Part shown: piece by piece, positions 50,398-58,905 of the stretch
Layout: each line of letters begins with the position of its first letter
Numbering within the stretch: position 1 is the first letter of the stretch
Source: Gemmatimonadota bacterium
Lineage (GTDB): Bacteria > Gemmatimonadota > Gemmatimonadetes > Longimicrobiales > Gaopeijiaceae
Assembly: GCA_026706635.1 (NCBI GenBank)
Contig: JAPOYJ010000011.1
Coordinates: 1-64,000, forward strand
Length of the DNA stretch: 64,000 bases
Direction of reading: 5' to 3'
Notes under the pieces: model-generated
Told to the model about the DNA's origin: nothing
What the model saw: only the letters and a program-made list of their open reading frames with translations
Databases searched by the model: none
Program-made: the position numbers and the translations under genes

Positions 50398-51858
50398 ATG
50401 AGTGGCCGAAGACAGCCAGGACCCGCGAACCCGCAGTCCGCCGTCCCGGACGCGAGCGCCGTGACCTTCCGTTTCGCCAACCTGGGACCGGTCAGGGACG
50501 CGTTCCTCCGCCCCGGTCGGCTGACCGTCGTTGCGGGACGCAACAACACCGGGAAGACCTACATCGCGCACATGCTCTTCGGGTTTCTGCAAGCTTGGCG
50601 GCAGTGGCCCGGCGCGCTGAACATGATTCTGGAGCACCCGCGGATCTTTCCCGACGTCCTCGCGGCCGCCGAGTCGCTGTTCGAGCGTGGCCGTGCGGCG
50701 ATTCCGCTGGGCGACGTCCCAATCCTCGAACAGAGGCGGCTGCTCGCCGGCGAGATTGGACGGGCCTTCTCGGAGCAGAACACGTCCGGGGTCATGGGAT
50801 CGCGCGCGAACCGCTTCGAGGGCGCGACCCTGTCCCTTGCGGTCGACGAGCGGGAGTCGCCGCCCATGCTTTCCAACGCGCGCGTCCGCTTCGACGGCAC
50901 CACGCTGGCCGTGGGACGGGTCGGGAACAAAGCCGTGATCTCGATCGACGAGGCGGAAAGCGACGACCCCGATCCCGCGGCCCTGCCCAGCTGGACGGCG
51001 ACCGCCTACTGCTTCTTCCTCCTCCACGACCTGCTGCCTCCCCCGATCGCCCTGTCGGCGGACCGCGTCGGCATTTCCCTGTTCGCCGAAGATCTCGACT
51101 TCATGAAGGACCGGCTCGTGGATCTCCTGGTCGAGAGGGTGAACAATGCCGGCACCCAACCCGACCGCCCCTTCCTCGTGGTCGGCGACATCCCGGGCCG
51201 GTACCCCCTTCCCGTCCTCGAGAACATCGACTCCACACGACGGATGTCCACGCTGCCCCGTCGTGGCGGTCTCGTCTCCGGCCGAGCGATTGCGGACGAC
51301 ATCAAGCGGATGACGGGGGGGTACTTCAGTCACGCCCGGGATCCGATCCGGTTCATATCGCAGAAGCGCGGCGGGAAGTTCAATGTCCCGCTCCGCCTGG
51401 CCTCGTCGTCGGCCCGGGGAATGGCCGACCTCTACTTCTTCGCCAGGTACGCCTCGGTCGGCAGGGAGTTCCTGATTATCGACACTCCGGAGAGCCACCT
51501 CGACACCGAGAACCAGGTGGCTCTCGCGCGCGTGCTGGCGGAGCTGGTCCGCGAAGGCCTGCACCTGCTGGTCACGACCCACAGCCCCTTCCTGCTCAAG
51601 GAGCTCAACAACCTTATCATGCTCCACGGGGACTCGCTCAAGAAGCTCGACCTCGCCCGCTCGCTGGGCTACAAGCCACGCGACGGGCTCGATCCGCGGC
51701 ATGTGCGGGCCTACATCGCCGAGAACGGCGGCCTCACGCTGGCCAGGGTCGACGACTTCGGCATCAGCCTGCCTTTCCTCGACGCGACCGCACAGAAAGT
51801 CTCCCGTGCGGCCGATCTGCTGGGGGATCTGGTGCGCGAAGAGGTTCGGGGCGAGTGA
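50398..51858 (+). CDS. OLD-like AAA (ABC-type) ATPase without nuclease domain
   Basis: 486 residues. Walker A GRNNTGKT (47-54), an ABC-like signature near SSSARGMADLYFFARY, Walker B FLIIDTPESHLDTENQ and switch His in LLVTTHSPFLLKELNN. This is the AAA_15/AAA_21 architecture of OLD-family overcoming-lysogenisation ATPases and related defence proteins, but no TOPRIM domain follows at the C-terminus. It lies between brxC and the next ATPase on the same strand and has the same high GC as brxC. It may work alone or with one of the neighbouring effectors; the partner is unclear. Confidence 0.75.
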   Translation: MSGRRQPGPANPQSAVPDASAVTFRFANLGPVRDAFLRPGRLTVVAGRNNTGKTYIAHMLFGFLQAWRQWPGALNMILEHPRIFPDVLAAAESLFERGRAAIPLGDVPILEQRRLLAGEIGRAFSEQNTSGVMGSRANRFEGATLSLAVDERESPPMLSNARVRFDGTTLAVGRVGNKAVISIDEAESDDPDPAALPSWTATAYCFFLLHDLLPPPIALSADRVGISLFAEDLDFMKDRLVDLLVERVNNAGTQPDRPFLVVGDIPGRYPLPVLENIDSTRRMSTLPRRGGLVSGRAIADDIKRMTGGYFSHARDPIRFISQKRGGKFNVPLRLASSSARGMADLYFFARYASVGREFLIIDTPESHLDTENQVALARVLAELVREGLHLLVTTHSPFLLKELNNLIMLHGDSLKKLDLARSLGYKPRDGLDPRHVRAYIAENGGLTLARVDDFGISLPFLDATAQKVSRAADLLGDLVREEVRGE

Positions 51859-51976
51859 GGAGCGGCTTGATGCGCATCGGCACGAGGAGTTTGCTCGAGA
51901 CACCCCGGATCGGTACTTTTTCGACGACTACCCGCTGGCGACACGGCAACCCACAATACGAGAGGAGTCGGTAGAG

Positions 51977-53137
51977 ATGCCAGACGGACGCACGGAAGAT
52001 CAAATGCACTTGCCGGATCTGTTGATCTCGGGGTTCCGGGGGATTGCCAACTTGCAGATCAGCCGACTGGGGCGAGTCACCCTTCTAACCGGTCGCAACA
52101 GTGTCGGCAAGACCACCGTCCTGGAAGCGGTACGGGTCTTCGCCTCAAGGGGAAGTCACACGGAGCTGTCAAGCGTTCTTTTGAATCGCGGAGAACACTC
52201 CCTGGTTACGAACGACGATGGCAAACGACATGCCGTCCCCAATGTACCCGCGTTGTTCTTCGGTCGCCGCATTGCCGGAGATGGCATCTCCATTGGGTCG
52301 TCTGGGCGTTTCGACATCGTCAACATACGGGAGTTTGCTCCGACCGCCGAACAGATGTCTCTGTTCGCACGATTTGTGCCAGAATCAGACGGAAACGGTC
52401 CAGAGCTCTTACTTGCAAGCATTCATGGCGAGAGTCGGCAGATACTGCCATTCTTCTTCTCGCCGCAGGGATCCGCAGCGCGAAGGCGGTACGCTGGAAG
52501 TGCATACACGGTGCGAGGGATCCCAAGAGCGGCCTTGGGCGACATTGATCCGGATTCCGGAATCGACTGTGTATCGTTGGGGCCGGGCCTCTTGACCAAT
52601 TACCAAATCGCGCGGTTTTGGGATACGATAGCATTGACCGACGACGAGGACCGGGCCGTGGAGGCCCTGCGGTTGGTGCTTGGTAGCGATGTTGAGCGAG
52701 TGGCCATAGTCGCGGAGGACGATCGGTTTCGCACCCATGGGCGCTCAGCGATAGTGAGGCTGCAAGGGGAAAAGCACCCGGTGCCTCTGAAGAGTCTGGG
52801 GGATGGTGCGGTGAGATTGCTTAGCGTTGCTCTTGGCTTGGCGAACAGCGTCAACGGATTCTTGGTGATGGACGAGGCCGAGAACGGCATTCACCATTCT
52901 GCCCAAAGTAGATTCTGGCGCATGGTGTTGGAGACCGCACACCGGAACAATGTGCAAGTCCTTGCAACAACCCACAGCTGGGATTGTGTGCGCGGATTTG
53001 CGCACGCAGCAAATAGTCTTGACAACATCGAAGGAACAGTGGTGCGCATTGAAAAGGAGGGTGAAGAGATGTGGGCGGTCGAGTATTCGGAGGACGATCT
53101 TAGGGTCGTAGCGGAACAAGGCATCGAGGTCAGGTAG
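51977..53137 (+). CDS. OLD/AriA-like AAA ATPase (ATPase half of a split OLD pair)
   Basis: 386 residues from MPDGRTEDQ, with GAGAGGAG shortly before. LISGFRGIANLQI leads into Walker A GRNSVGKT (39-46); later come the signature-like VPLKSLGDGAVRLLSVALGL, Walker B FLVMDEAENGIHH and the His switch LATTHSWDC. The gene next to it (4 bases on) encodes a TOPRIM-like DUF3226 protein, so the pair has the layout of class 4 OLD systems such as PARIS (AriA plus AriB), where ATPase and TOPRIM nuclease are separate. Codons are clearly more AT-rich than in brxC, suggesting separate acquisition. Confidence 0.75.
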   Translation: MPDGRTEDQMHLPDLLISGFRGIANLQISRLGRVTLLTGRNSVGKTTVLEAVRVFASRGSHTELSSVLLNRGEHSLVTNDDGKRHAVPNVPALFFGRRIAGDGISIGSSGRFDIVNIREFAPTAEQMSLFARFVPESDGNGPELLLASIHGESRQILPFFFSPQGSAARRRYAGSAYTVRGIPRAALGDIDPDSGIDCVSLGPGLLTNYQIARFWDTIALTDDEDRAVEALRLVLGSDVERVAIVAEDDRFRTHGRSAIVRLQGEKHPVPLKSLGDGAVRLLSVALGLANSVNGFLVMDEAENGIHHSAQSRFWRMVLETAHRNNVQVLATTHSWDCVRGFAHAANSLDNIEGTVVRIEKEGEEMWAVEYSEDDLRVVAEQGIEVR

Positions 53138-53141
53138 TGCC

Positions 53142-53786
53142 ATGGTTGGTCATGGGGGCCCGCGAACCAACCAGGAACGTCTGTTGCTGGTAGAGGGACC
53201 GGACGATAGGGCAATTGCCATAGGTTTGCGCAGTGTTGTCGAGTCATTGCCGGAGTTCCACGTTGATGACCGGGGTAGCATCGAGCAAGTGCTTGATGCG
53301 ATTCGGCAGGAAGTGCGTGTCCCGGGCCGCAAGGCGGTGGGAATCGTGGTTGATGCGAACGAGTCGTCCGGCCAGAGATGGCAAGCGATATCGGGAAGGC
53401 TGGCCGGTGTCGGCATCCGAGCGCCGGCGGAACCGGACATGGAGGGTACGATCATCGAAGGGAGTGGCCGTCTGCCGCGGATTGGGATTTGGATCATGCC
53501 GGACAATGGGTCGGATGGCGAGCTCGAGGATTTCCTGTTCACGATGGTCCCGGAGGGCGATCCGATCTGGCCGAGGGCGGTGGCGTATGTTGATGGCATT
53601 CCGGAGCAGGATCGAAAGTTCAGGAAGAAGAAGGCGCTTCGGGCACAGTTGCACGCGTGGCTTGCGACGAGGAGGGAACCTAGGCTATCCGGTCTTGCGA
53701 TTCGGGCAGGGGACCTTCGGGTCGATGGGGTGCTTTCGGAGAAGCTCGTCGACTGGCTGCGGCGTCTGTTCGGGGAGCTAGAGTAG
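53142..53786 (+). CDS. DUF3226 TOPRIM-like protein (nuclease half of a split OLD pair)
   Basis: 214 residues. The TOPRIM acidic residues are visible: Glu18 in LLLVEGPDD and Asp71 in GIVVDANESSGQRW, followed by IGIWIMPDNGSDGELEDFL, the DUF3226 hallmark. In related systems such a protein is a nuclease held by an ABC-type ATPase until a phage trigger appears. It starts 4 bases after the ATPase gene and shares its lower GC, so the two are one module. DUF4435 is the equivalent family in PARIS; here the family differs, so the target may differ too. Confidence 0.75.
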   Translation: MVGHGGPRTNQERLLLVEGPDDRAIAIGLRSVVESLPEFHVDDRGSIEQVLDAIRQEVRVPGRKAVGIVVDANESSGQRWQAISGRLAGVGIRAPAEPDMEGTIIEGSGRLPRIGIWIMPDNGSDGELEDFLFTMVPEGDPIWPRAVAYVDGIPEQDRKFRKKKALRAQLHAWLATRREPRLSGLAIRAGDLRVDGVLSEKLVDWLRRLFGELE

Positions 53787-53818
53787 CTGCGGATGTGGAT
53801 TCGAAGGGGACGATCTCG

Positions 53819-54082
53819 ATGACCAGAGTTGCCGCCACTAAGCTACGCACGACGATATCGGACCTCCTCGACCGCGCGGTCCATCATGGCGAACGGGTTG
53901 TGGTCGAGCGGTATGGGAAGCCTGTGGCTGCCCTCGTCAGTCTGGAGGACCTCGAGCTGCTCGAGGCGATCGACGACCGAATGGACATCGAGGTGGCCTG
54001 GAAAGCGCTCAGGGAACCCAATCGGCGGAGCTGGGACGAGGTGAGGGCGGAGCTGGCTCTCCAGGACGACCGTGCGGTTTGA
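53819..54082 (+). CDS. Phd/YefM-family antitoxin
   Basis: 87 residues from MTRVAATKLRTTISDLLDRA. The Phd/YefM N-terminal DNA-binding fold is followed by RVVVERYGKPVAALVSLEDL and a C-terminal acidic helix (SWDEVRAELAL) that would wrap a RelE/Doc toxin. Such antitoxins repress their own operon. The expected toxin gene overlaps the stop codon but is only a stub (next entry), so this is an orphan antitoxin. It sits between two defence modules. Confidence 0.75.
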   Translation: MTRVAATKLRTTISDLLDRAVHHGERVVVERYGKPVAALVSLEDLELLEAIDDRMDIEVAWKALREPNRRSWDEVRAELALQDDRAV

Positions 54083-54207
54083 CGAAAGTTCCGCGATACA
54101 CCCTCTACCTAGAAGCCAGCAGCCACGATGGCGAACGCGATGGTCGTTCAGCGGCGGATGCGGGGGAGGGGGCAGGGATGGCCGCTGATGCGGCGGGACA
54201 CGCGTGA
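54079..54207 (+). pseudogene. stub of a RelE-type toxin gene
   Basis: A TTG codon overlapping the antitoxin stop opens a 42-codon frame reading TKVPRYTLYLEASS, which resembles the first strand of RelE/ParE toxins (YxLxxxxSA...), then continues as unrelated glycine- and alanine-rich sequence to a stop. If this reading is right, the toxin was cut after about 14 residues by whatever brought in the following TIR module. Evidence is limited to this short match and the position. Confidence 0.35.
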
Positions 54208-54262
54208 CTTCAAAAAGGGCCAGAGCCGAAGTCGGTCAACTCATTACTATGGAGAGCAGAAC

Positions 54263-54673
54263 ATGAGAACGCACAACCTGTTCATTAGCCACTCGTGGAG
54301 CTACTCAGACACATACAAGGGGCTGGTCTCCCTTCTGAGGAAAAGGGCGTACTTCCGGTTCAAGAACTACTCGGTGCCTCGCAACGACCCGGTTCACGAC
54401 GCGGATAGCGACTACGCGCTACGACAGGCGATTCGGAATAAGATGCTGCCCTGTGGCGTCGTGCTCGTGCTGGCTGGAGTTTACTCTACGTACAGCAAGT
54501 GGATCGATATCGAGATCGACTTGGTCCAGTCTGGATTCCAGAATCCCAAGCCCATCGTCGCTGTAGAGCCCTGGGGTAGTCAGAGGACCTCTCGTCCAGT
54601 CAAGGACGCGGCGGCCAGGGTCGTCAAATGGAACACCGAGAGCATCGTCGCGGCGATCAGGGCGCTGGACTGA
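54263..54673 (+). CDS. TIR-like (MTH538/DUF1863, ThsB-like) protein
   Basis: 136 residues from MRTHNLFISHSWSYSD; GGAGAG precedes the ATG and the upstream in-frame codons are not conserved. The fold markers of MTH538/DUF1863 TIR-like domains are present: NLFISHSW, FRFKNYSVPRNDPVHDA, CGVVLVLAGVYSTYSKWIDI with Glu84 as candidate catalytic residue, and PIVAVEPWGSQRTSRPVKDA. The same family includes ThsB of Thoeris, which makes a cyclic ADP-ribose-type signal from NAD+. No ThsA is nearby. Its stop overlaps the next gene's start (TGATG), so a two-gene module with a membrane protein is likely. Confidence 0.8.
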   Translation: MRTHNLFISHSWSYSDTYKGLVSLLRKRAYFRFKNYSVPRNDPVHDADSDYALRQAIRNKMLPCGVVLVLAGVYSTYSKWIDIEIDLVQSGFQNPKPIVAVEPWGSQRTSRPVKDAAARVVKWNTESIVAAIRALD

Positions 54674-55170
54674 TGACGAAGGACGAATCGAAGGAAGTGC
54701 TTGAGATCTACAAGCTTCACGCGGATCTCGCCGACCGGGTCAGCCAACGACGACTTGGCACCAATCGAGTCTACGCCGGGGCGCTGGTTGGTATGATGCT
54801 GTTCCTGGGTGCGCTGCTCAGGGTTGGCGACAGTAATGCGTACGGGAGATTGGTTTTCTGCGTAATTGGTATCGTGGGTGCGTTGCTGGCGGTCTCATGG
54901 ATGCTCGTAATTCGATCCTACAAGCGGCTCAACGATGGCAAGTTCGACGCACTGCTCGAGCTGGAAAGGAAGCTGAGTTACCGTTTTTTCGAGCGGGAAT
55001 GGCATTTCTTGGGTCATCAGGACCAGAGCGACAAGAACGCCGAGAAGACCGACAGAAGAAAGCGAGGTGCCAAGTACTTCAGGCTCACTGTTGTAGAACA
55101 ATCCGCACCGTGGTTGTTTTTTGCACTATATCTCGCGGTGGTCGTGTGGGGATGGGCACATAAGTCATGA
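54673..55170 (+). CDS. RipA-like small membrane protein paired with TIR protein
   Basis: 165 residues. An N-terminal helix EVLEIYKLHADLADRVSQRR leads into TM1 (33-51, YAGALVGMMLFLGALLR), TM2 (59-80, LVFCVIGIVGALLAVSWMLV), a cytosolic stretch ending FFEREWHFLGH and a third hydrophobic segment (APWLFFALYLAVVVWGW). This resembles proteins annotated as RipA-family octameric membrane proteins, and is also SLATT-like in layout. Start codon overlaps the TIR stop. By analogy with other signalling defence systems, the TIR protein may generate a nucleotide that opens or activates this membrane effector; that is inference. Confidence 0.65.
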   Translation: MTKDESKEVLEIYKLHADLADRVSQRRLGTNRVYAGALVGMMLFLGALLRVGDSNAYGRLVFCVIGIVGALLAVSWMLVIRSYKRLNDGKFDALLELERKLSYRFFEREWHFLGHQDQSDKNAEKTDRRKRGAKYFRLTVVEQSAPWLFFALYLAVVVWGWAHKS

Positions 55171-55254
55171 CGTTTCTGGCCACCGATCAGCTGGCCATCA
55201 GCAGGTCGAACGAACGCGTTTCGCCTGGGTGGCGACCGTCTCAAGGATGATCCC

Positions 55255-58200
55255 ATGACCCCCCTCCCCCCCGACCTCCGCACTTTGCTCGCCCGGGCCA
55301 TCCAGCAGGCCCGTCGCGTCGGGGAGTCGGGTGCCAGTCAAGCCCTCCAATCCCTCGCCGTGGACCGCGCCAAGCCCTTCGACTCCATGTCGCTCGGCGA
55401 CAAGTCACTCCGCAACCGCCTCCGCCGACGCGGCCGCCAGGCCGGCGACCGCCGGGACCGCGAAACCGGCACCCAGAACATCGGCCACCTCGCCCACGAA
55501 GTCGCGTACGAGCACTGGCACCGGATGCTCTTCGCCCGCTTCCTGGCCGAGAACGGCCTGCTCCGCGATCCCGAACACGGGGTCGACCTGTCGCTGGACG
55601 ACTGTCGGGACCTGGCCGAGGAAGAAGGCACCGACGCCTGGGAGTTCGCGGGCCGGTGCGCCGGACACATGCTGCCGGAGATCTTCCGTAGCGACGATCC
55701 GGTGCTCGACCTGTCCCTGCCGCCGGAGACGCGGCAGGAGCTCGAAGGGCTGCTGGACGGGCTGCCCGAGGCCGTGTTCGCGGCTCCCGACTCGCTCGGC
55801 TGGACCTACCAGTTCTGGCAGGCCGAACGGAAGGGGGAGGTCAACCGCAGCGGGGGGAAGATCGGAGCGGACGAACTTCCGGCGGTGACCCAGCTGTTCA
55901 CCGAGACCTACATGGTCCGCTTCCTGCTGCACAACACCGTCGGCGCCTGGCGCGCGGGCAGGCTGCTGGCCGACCGCCCCGACCTGGCCGAGAGTGCCGA
56001 TGACGAGGACGGGCTGCGGCGGCTCGCACGCATCGACACGGCCGGGGGCTACGACTTCTCCTACCTGCGCTTCGTGCGCGGCGTCCGCGAGGAGGACGGG
56101 GACGACGAGCGCACGGGCCCCTGGCGTCCGGCCGCCGGATCCTTCCCGGAGTGGCCCGGCGACGCTGCGGCCCTCCGCGTGCTCGACCCCTGCTGCGGCA
56201 GCGGCCACTTCCTGGTCGAGGCGTTCGAGCTCCTCGTGCGTCTGCGCATGGCCGAGGAGAACCTGCAAGCCGACGAGGCGATCCGCCTCGTGCTCCGCGA
56301 CAACCTCTTCGGTTTGGAGATCGACCCCCGCTGCACCCAGATCGCTGCGTTCAACCTAGCTCTCGCGGCGTGGCGTCTGGCGGGGGAGCCCATCGACCTG
56401 CCGCCGCTCAACGTCGCATGCGCGGGACTCGCGCCGAACGCGTCGGAGGCCGAGTGGCGGGAACGCGCGGTGCGGGCCGAGAGTTCGACTGGATTGGCTG
56501 CGGATCGCGATCTCTTCGGGGCGGAACCATCGCTCGCGAGCGGTGTGCCGGAGGAGGGAATGGCCCGACTACACAAGTTGTTCGGGCGAGCCCCCGAATT
56601 GGGGTCGCTCCTGGACCCGGCGTCCCAGGAAGGTGACCTGTTTCGAGCCGATTACAGGTCTCTAGCCGAGCTGCTCACCTCAGTGATCCGACCGGAGCAG
56701 GGGTCGGCGGGTCGCGACGAGCGCGCGGTGGCGGCCGCGGGGATGGCCCGGGCTGCGGAGATCCTGCAGGGGCGCTACACGCTCGTCGTCACCAACGTGC
56801 CGTTCCTGGCGCGGGGGAAGCAGGGGAGCGGGCTGCGAACGTTCGCGGAGACGCACCACGGCGACGCCAAGGGGGATCTCGCCACGATGTTCGTGTCGCG
56901 GATCTTCGGGTGGCTCGGCAGGAGCGGAACGCAGGCGGTCGTGTCGCCGCAGAACTGGCTGTTCCTGAAGACCTACCGGAAGCTGCGCGAGAGGCTGTTG
57001 AAGGGGCGGACATGGAATATGGTGGCGCGGCTGGGTCCGGGCGCCTTCGAGACGGTCTCGGGGGAGGTGGTCAATGTCGCGCTCGATGTCATCTCTGCCG
57101 GGCGTCCGGATCGCGACTGGGAGATGGCGGGGGTGGACGTGTCGTCTCCTCGGGGGCAGCGCCCGATCAAGGCGGCCGAGAAGGGGGAGAGGTTGCGGGG
57201 GGAGGGGGGGGTGGTGGTGTCGCGGCAGGGGGAGCAGGTGAGGAACCCGGATTCGGTGGTGTTGATGCGGCCGATTGGGGATCGGGTGTTATTGGGAAAC
57301 GTGGCTCACGGTCACCAGGGCATCGCATCCGCCGACTATCCTTCCTTTGGCAGACTGTTCTGGGAGATTCCAACGGATGGCGAGACGTGGGCGTTCCAAC
57401 AGAGCACCGTCAACGATACTACGGATTTCGGGGGACGAGAGCATGTCCTGCACTGGACTGGCGTCACAGAAGGTGCCGAACGACAAGTCGCACCTGGCGG
57501 CCGTAAAGCGGTACGTATACAAGGGGGCGGGATTTGGAGCCGTAACGGCATAGCCGTCTCTCAGATCGGCCAGCTCCCCGTCACCCGCTACACCGGCGAG
57601 AAGTTCGACAACAACACCGCCGCGCTCGGCCCCCTCGACGACGACACCCTCCCCGCCGTCTGGTGCTTCTGCTCATCCCCCGAGTACGCTGCGTCAGTCC
57701 GCGAGATCGACCAGAAGCTGAACGTCACGAACGCCACGCTCGTCAAGGTTCCCTTCGATCTCGACCACTGGAAAACGGTCGCCGCCGAGCAATACCCCAA
57801 TGGCCTCCCCGAACCGTACTCCGATGACCCCACCCAGTGGATCTTCCACGGCGACCCGTGCCGCAGCGTGGTGTGGAACGAACAATCCAAGCGCACCGAC
57901 CACGGTCCTCCACGCATCGACGCCACAGTCCTCCATGTTGCGGTCGCCCGCCTCCTCGGCTACCGCTGGCCCGCGGAGCTCGACCCCGACTTGCGTCTCG
58001 CACCGGAGCAGCGTGATGTTGCCCACGACTGCCGGGCGTTCGACGACTTCGCCGATTCCGATGGCATCGTCTGCGTACCGTCCGTCCGAGGGGAGCCGCC
58101 CGCCGCCGACCGTCTCCGTTCGCTGCTAGCGTCCGCTTACGGGGACGAATGGTCCGCCGCCACCGAGCGCGCCCTGCTGACTGCCACCAGCCCCAGGCCG

Positions 58201-58905
58201 CCCAAGTCACTGGAGGACTGGGTCCGCGACCGGTTCTTTCAGGAACACTGCAAGCTCTTCCACAACCGTCCCTTCATCTGGCACGTCTGGGATGGCCGCA
58301 ACGACGGCTTCCACGCTCTCGTCAACTACCACCGGCTCGCGGGGCCAGAGGGCCAAGGCCGCCGGACCCTCGAATCCCTCAACTACGCCTACCTTCACGA
58401 GTGGATCGCTCGCCAACGCACGGAGAGCGAGGAGGGGACACCCGGAGCGGACGGTCGCCTGGCCGCCGCTCTCGACCTCCAGGAGCAACTCCAGCGTATC
58501 CTCGCTGGCGAGCCCCCATGCGACATCTTCGTCCGCTGGCGGCCTCTCCACGGCCAAGCCATCGTCTGGGAGCCGAACATCAACGACGGAGTGCGGCTGA
58601 ACATCCGTCCGTTCATGCGAGCGGAGCTCCGTAAGGGCGGTCGCGCAGGTGCGGGGATTCTTCGGTGGAAGCCCAACATCAAGTGGGGCAAGGACCGGGG
58701 CAAGGAGCCTGAGGCACCGAGACCGCGTGACGATTTCCCGTGGTTCTGGGGCTGTCCGGGTGGGGGGAGCGAGAGGGAGAGGACGGATTTCCAGGCCGAG
58801 ACCGAGGCGGAGTTCGACGGGAGTCGCTGGAATGACCTGCATTATTCAGCGTCGTGCAAGAACGCGGCCCGGCACCGGTCAAGAGATCAAGGAACAACAT
58901 CATGA
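55255..58905 (+). CDS. pglX: BREX adenine-specific DNA methyltransferase PglX
   Basis: 1216 residues, the usual length. N-terminal helical region with HEVAYEHWHRMLFARFLAEN, SAM-binding motif I LDPCCGSGHFLVEAFEL near residue 310, motif IV TNVPF near 512 (family NPPY/NPPF), then AVVSPQNWLFLKTYRKLRER and a long C-terminal target-recognition part (ALGPLDDDTLPAVWCFCSSP, NVTNATLVKVPFDLDHW). PglX methylates the non-palindromic BREX site on host DNA and is needed for defence. It is separated from brxC by five to six foreign defence genes. The SIR2 gene starts inside its stop codon (ATGA). Confidence 0.88.
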   Translation: MTPLPPDLRTLLARAIQQARRVGESGASQALQSLAVDRAKPFDSMSLGDKSLRNRLRRRGRQAGDRRDRETGTQNIGHLAHEVAYEHWHRMLFARFLAENGLLRDPEHGVDLSLDDCRDLAEEEGTDAWEFAGRCAGHMLPEIFRSDDPVLDLSLPPETRQELEGLLDGLPEAVFAAPDSLGWTYQFWQAERKGEVNRSGGKIGADELPAVTQLFTETYMVRFLLHNTVGAWRAGRLLADRPDLAESADDEDGLRRLARIDTAGGYDFSYLRFVRGVREEDGDDERTGPWRPAAGSFPEWPGDAAALRVLDPCCGSGHFLVEAFELLVRLRMAEENLQADEAIRLVLRDNLFGLEIDPRCTQIAAFNLALAAWRLAGEPIDLPPLNVACAGLAPNASEAEWRERAVRAESSTGLAADRDLFGAEPSLASGVPEEGMARLHKLFGRAPELGSLLDPASQEGDLFRADYRSLAELLTSVIRPEQGSAGRDERAVAAAGMARAAEILQGRYTLVVTNVPFLARGKQGSGLRTFAETHHGDAKGDLATMFVSRIFGWLGRSGTQAVVSPQNWLFLKTYRKLRERLLKGRTWNMVARLGPGAFETVSGEVVNVALDVISAGRPDRDWEMAGVDVSSPRGQRPIKAAEKGERLRGEGGVVVSRQGEQVRNPDSVVLMRPIGDRVLLGNVAHGHQGIASADYPSFGRLFWEIPTDGETWAFQQSTVNDTTDFGGREHVLHWTGVTEGAERQVAPGGRKAVRIQGGGIWSRNGIAVSQIGQLPVTRYTGEKFDNNTAALGPLDDDTLPAVWCFCSSPEYAASVREIDQKLNVTNATLVKVPFDLDHWKTVAAEQYPNGLPEPYSDDPTQWIFHGDPCRSVVWNEQSKRTDHGPPRIDATVLHVAVARLLGYRWPAELDPDLRLAPEQRDVAHDCRAFDDFADSDGIVCVPSVRGEPPAADRLRSLLASAYGDEWSAATERALLTATSPRPPKSLEDWVRDRFFQEHCKLFHNRPFIWHVWDGRNDGFHALVNYHRLAGPEGQGRRTLESLNYAYLHEWIARQRTESEEGTPGADGRLAAALDLQEQLQRILAGEPPCDIFVRWRPLHGQAIVWEPNINDGVRLNIRPFMRAELRKGGRAGAGILRWKPNIKWGKDRGKEPEAPRPRDDFPWFWGCPGGGSERERTDFQAETEAEFDGSRWNDLHYSASCKNAARHRSRDQGTTS

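Noticed and set aside
51859-51976. In-frame upstream extension of the second ATPase (ERLDAHRHEEFARDTPDRYF)
   Set aside because: It looks somewhat protein-like but has no start codon in frame outside the preceding gene; the ATG at 51977 has a good ribosome site.
54128-54262. TIR protein starting at 54128
   Set aside because: The upstream codons show no similarity and the ATG at 54263 has a ribosome site and gives the conserved NLFISHSW start.
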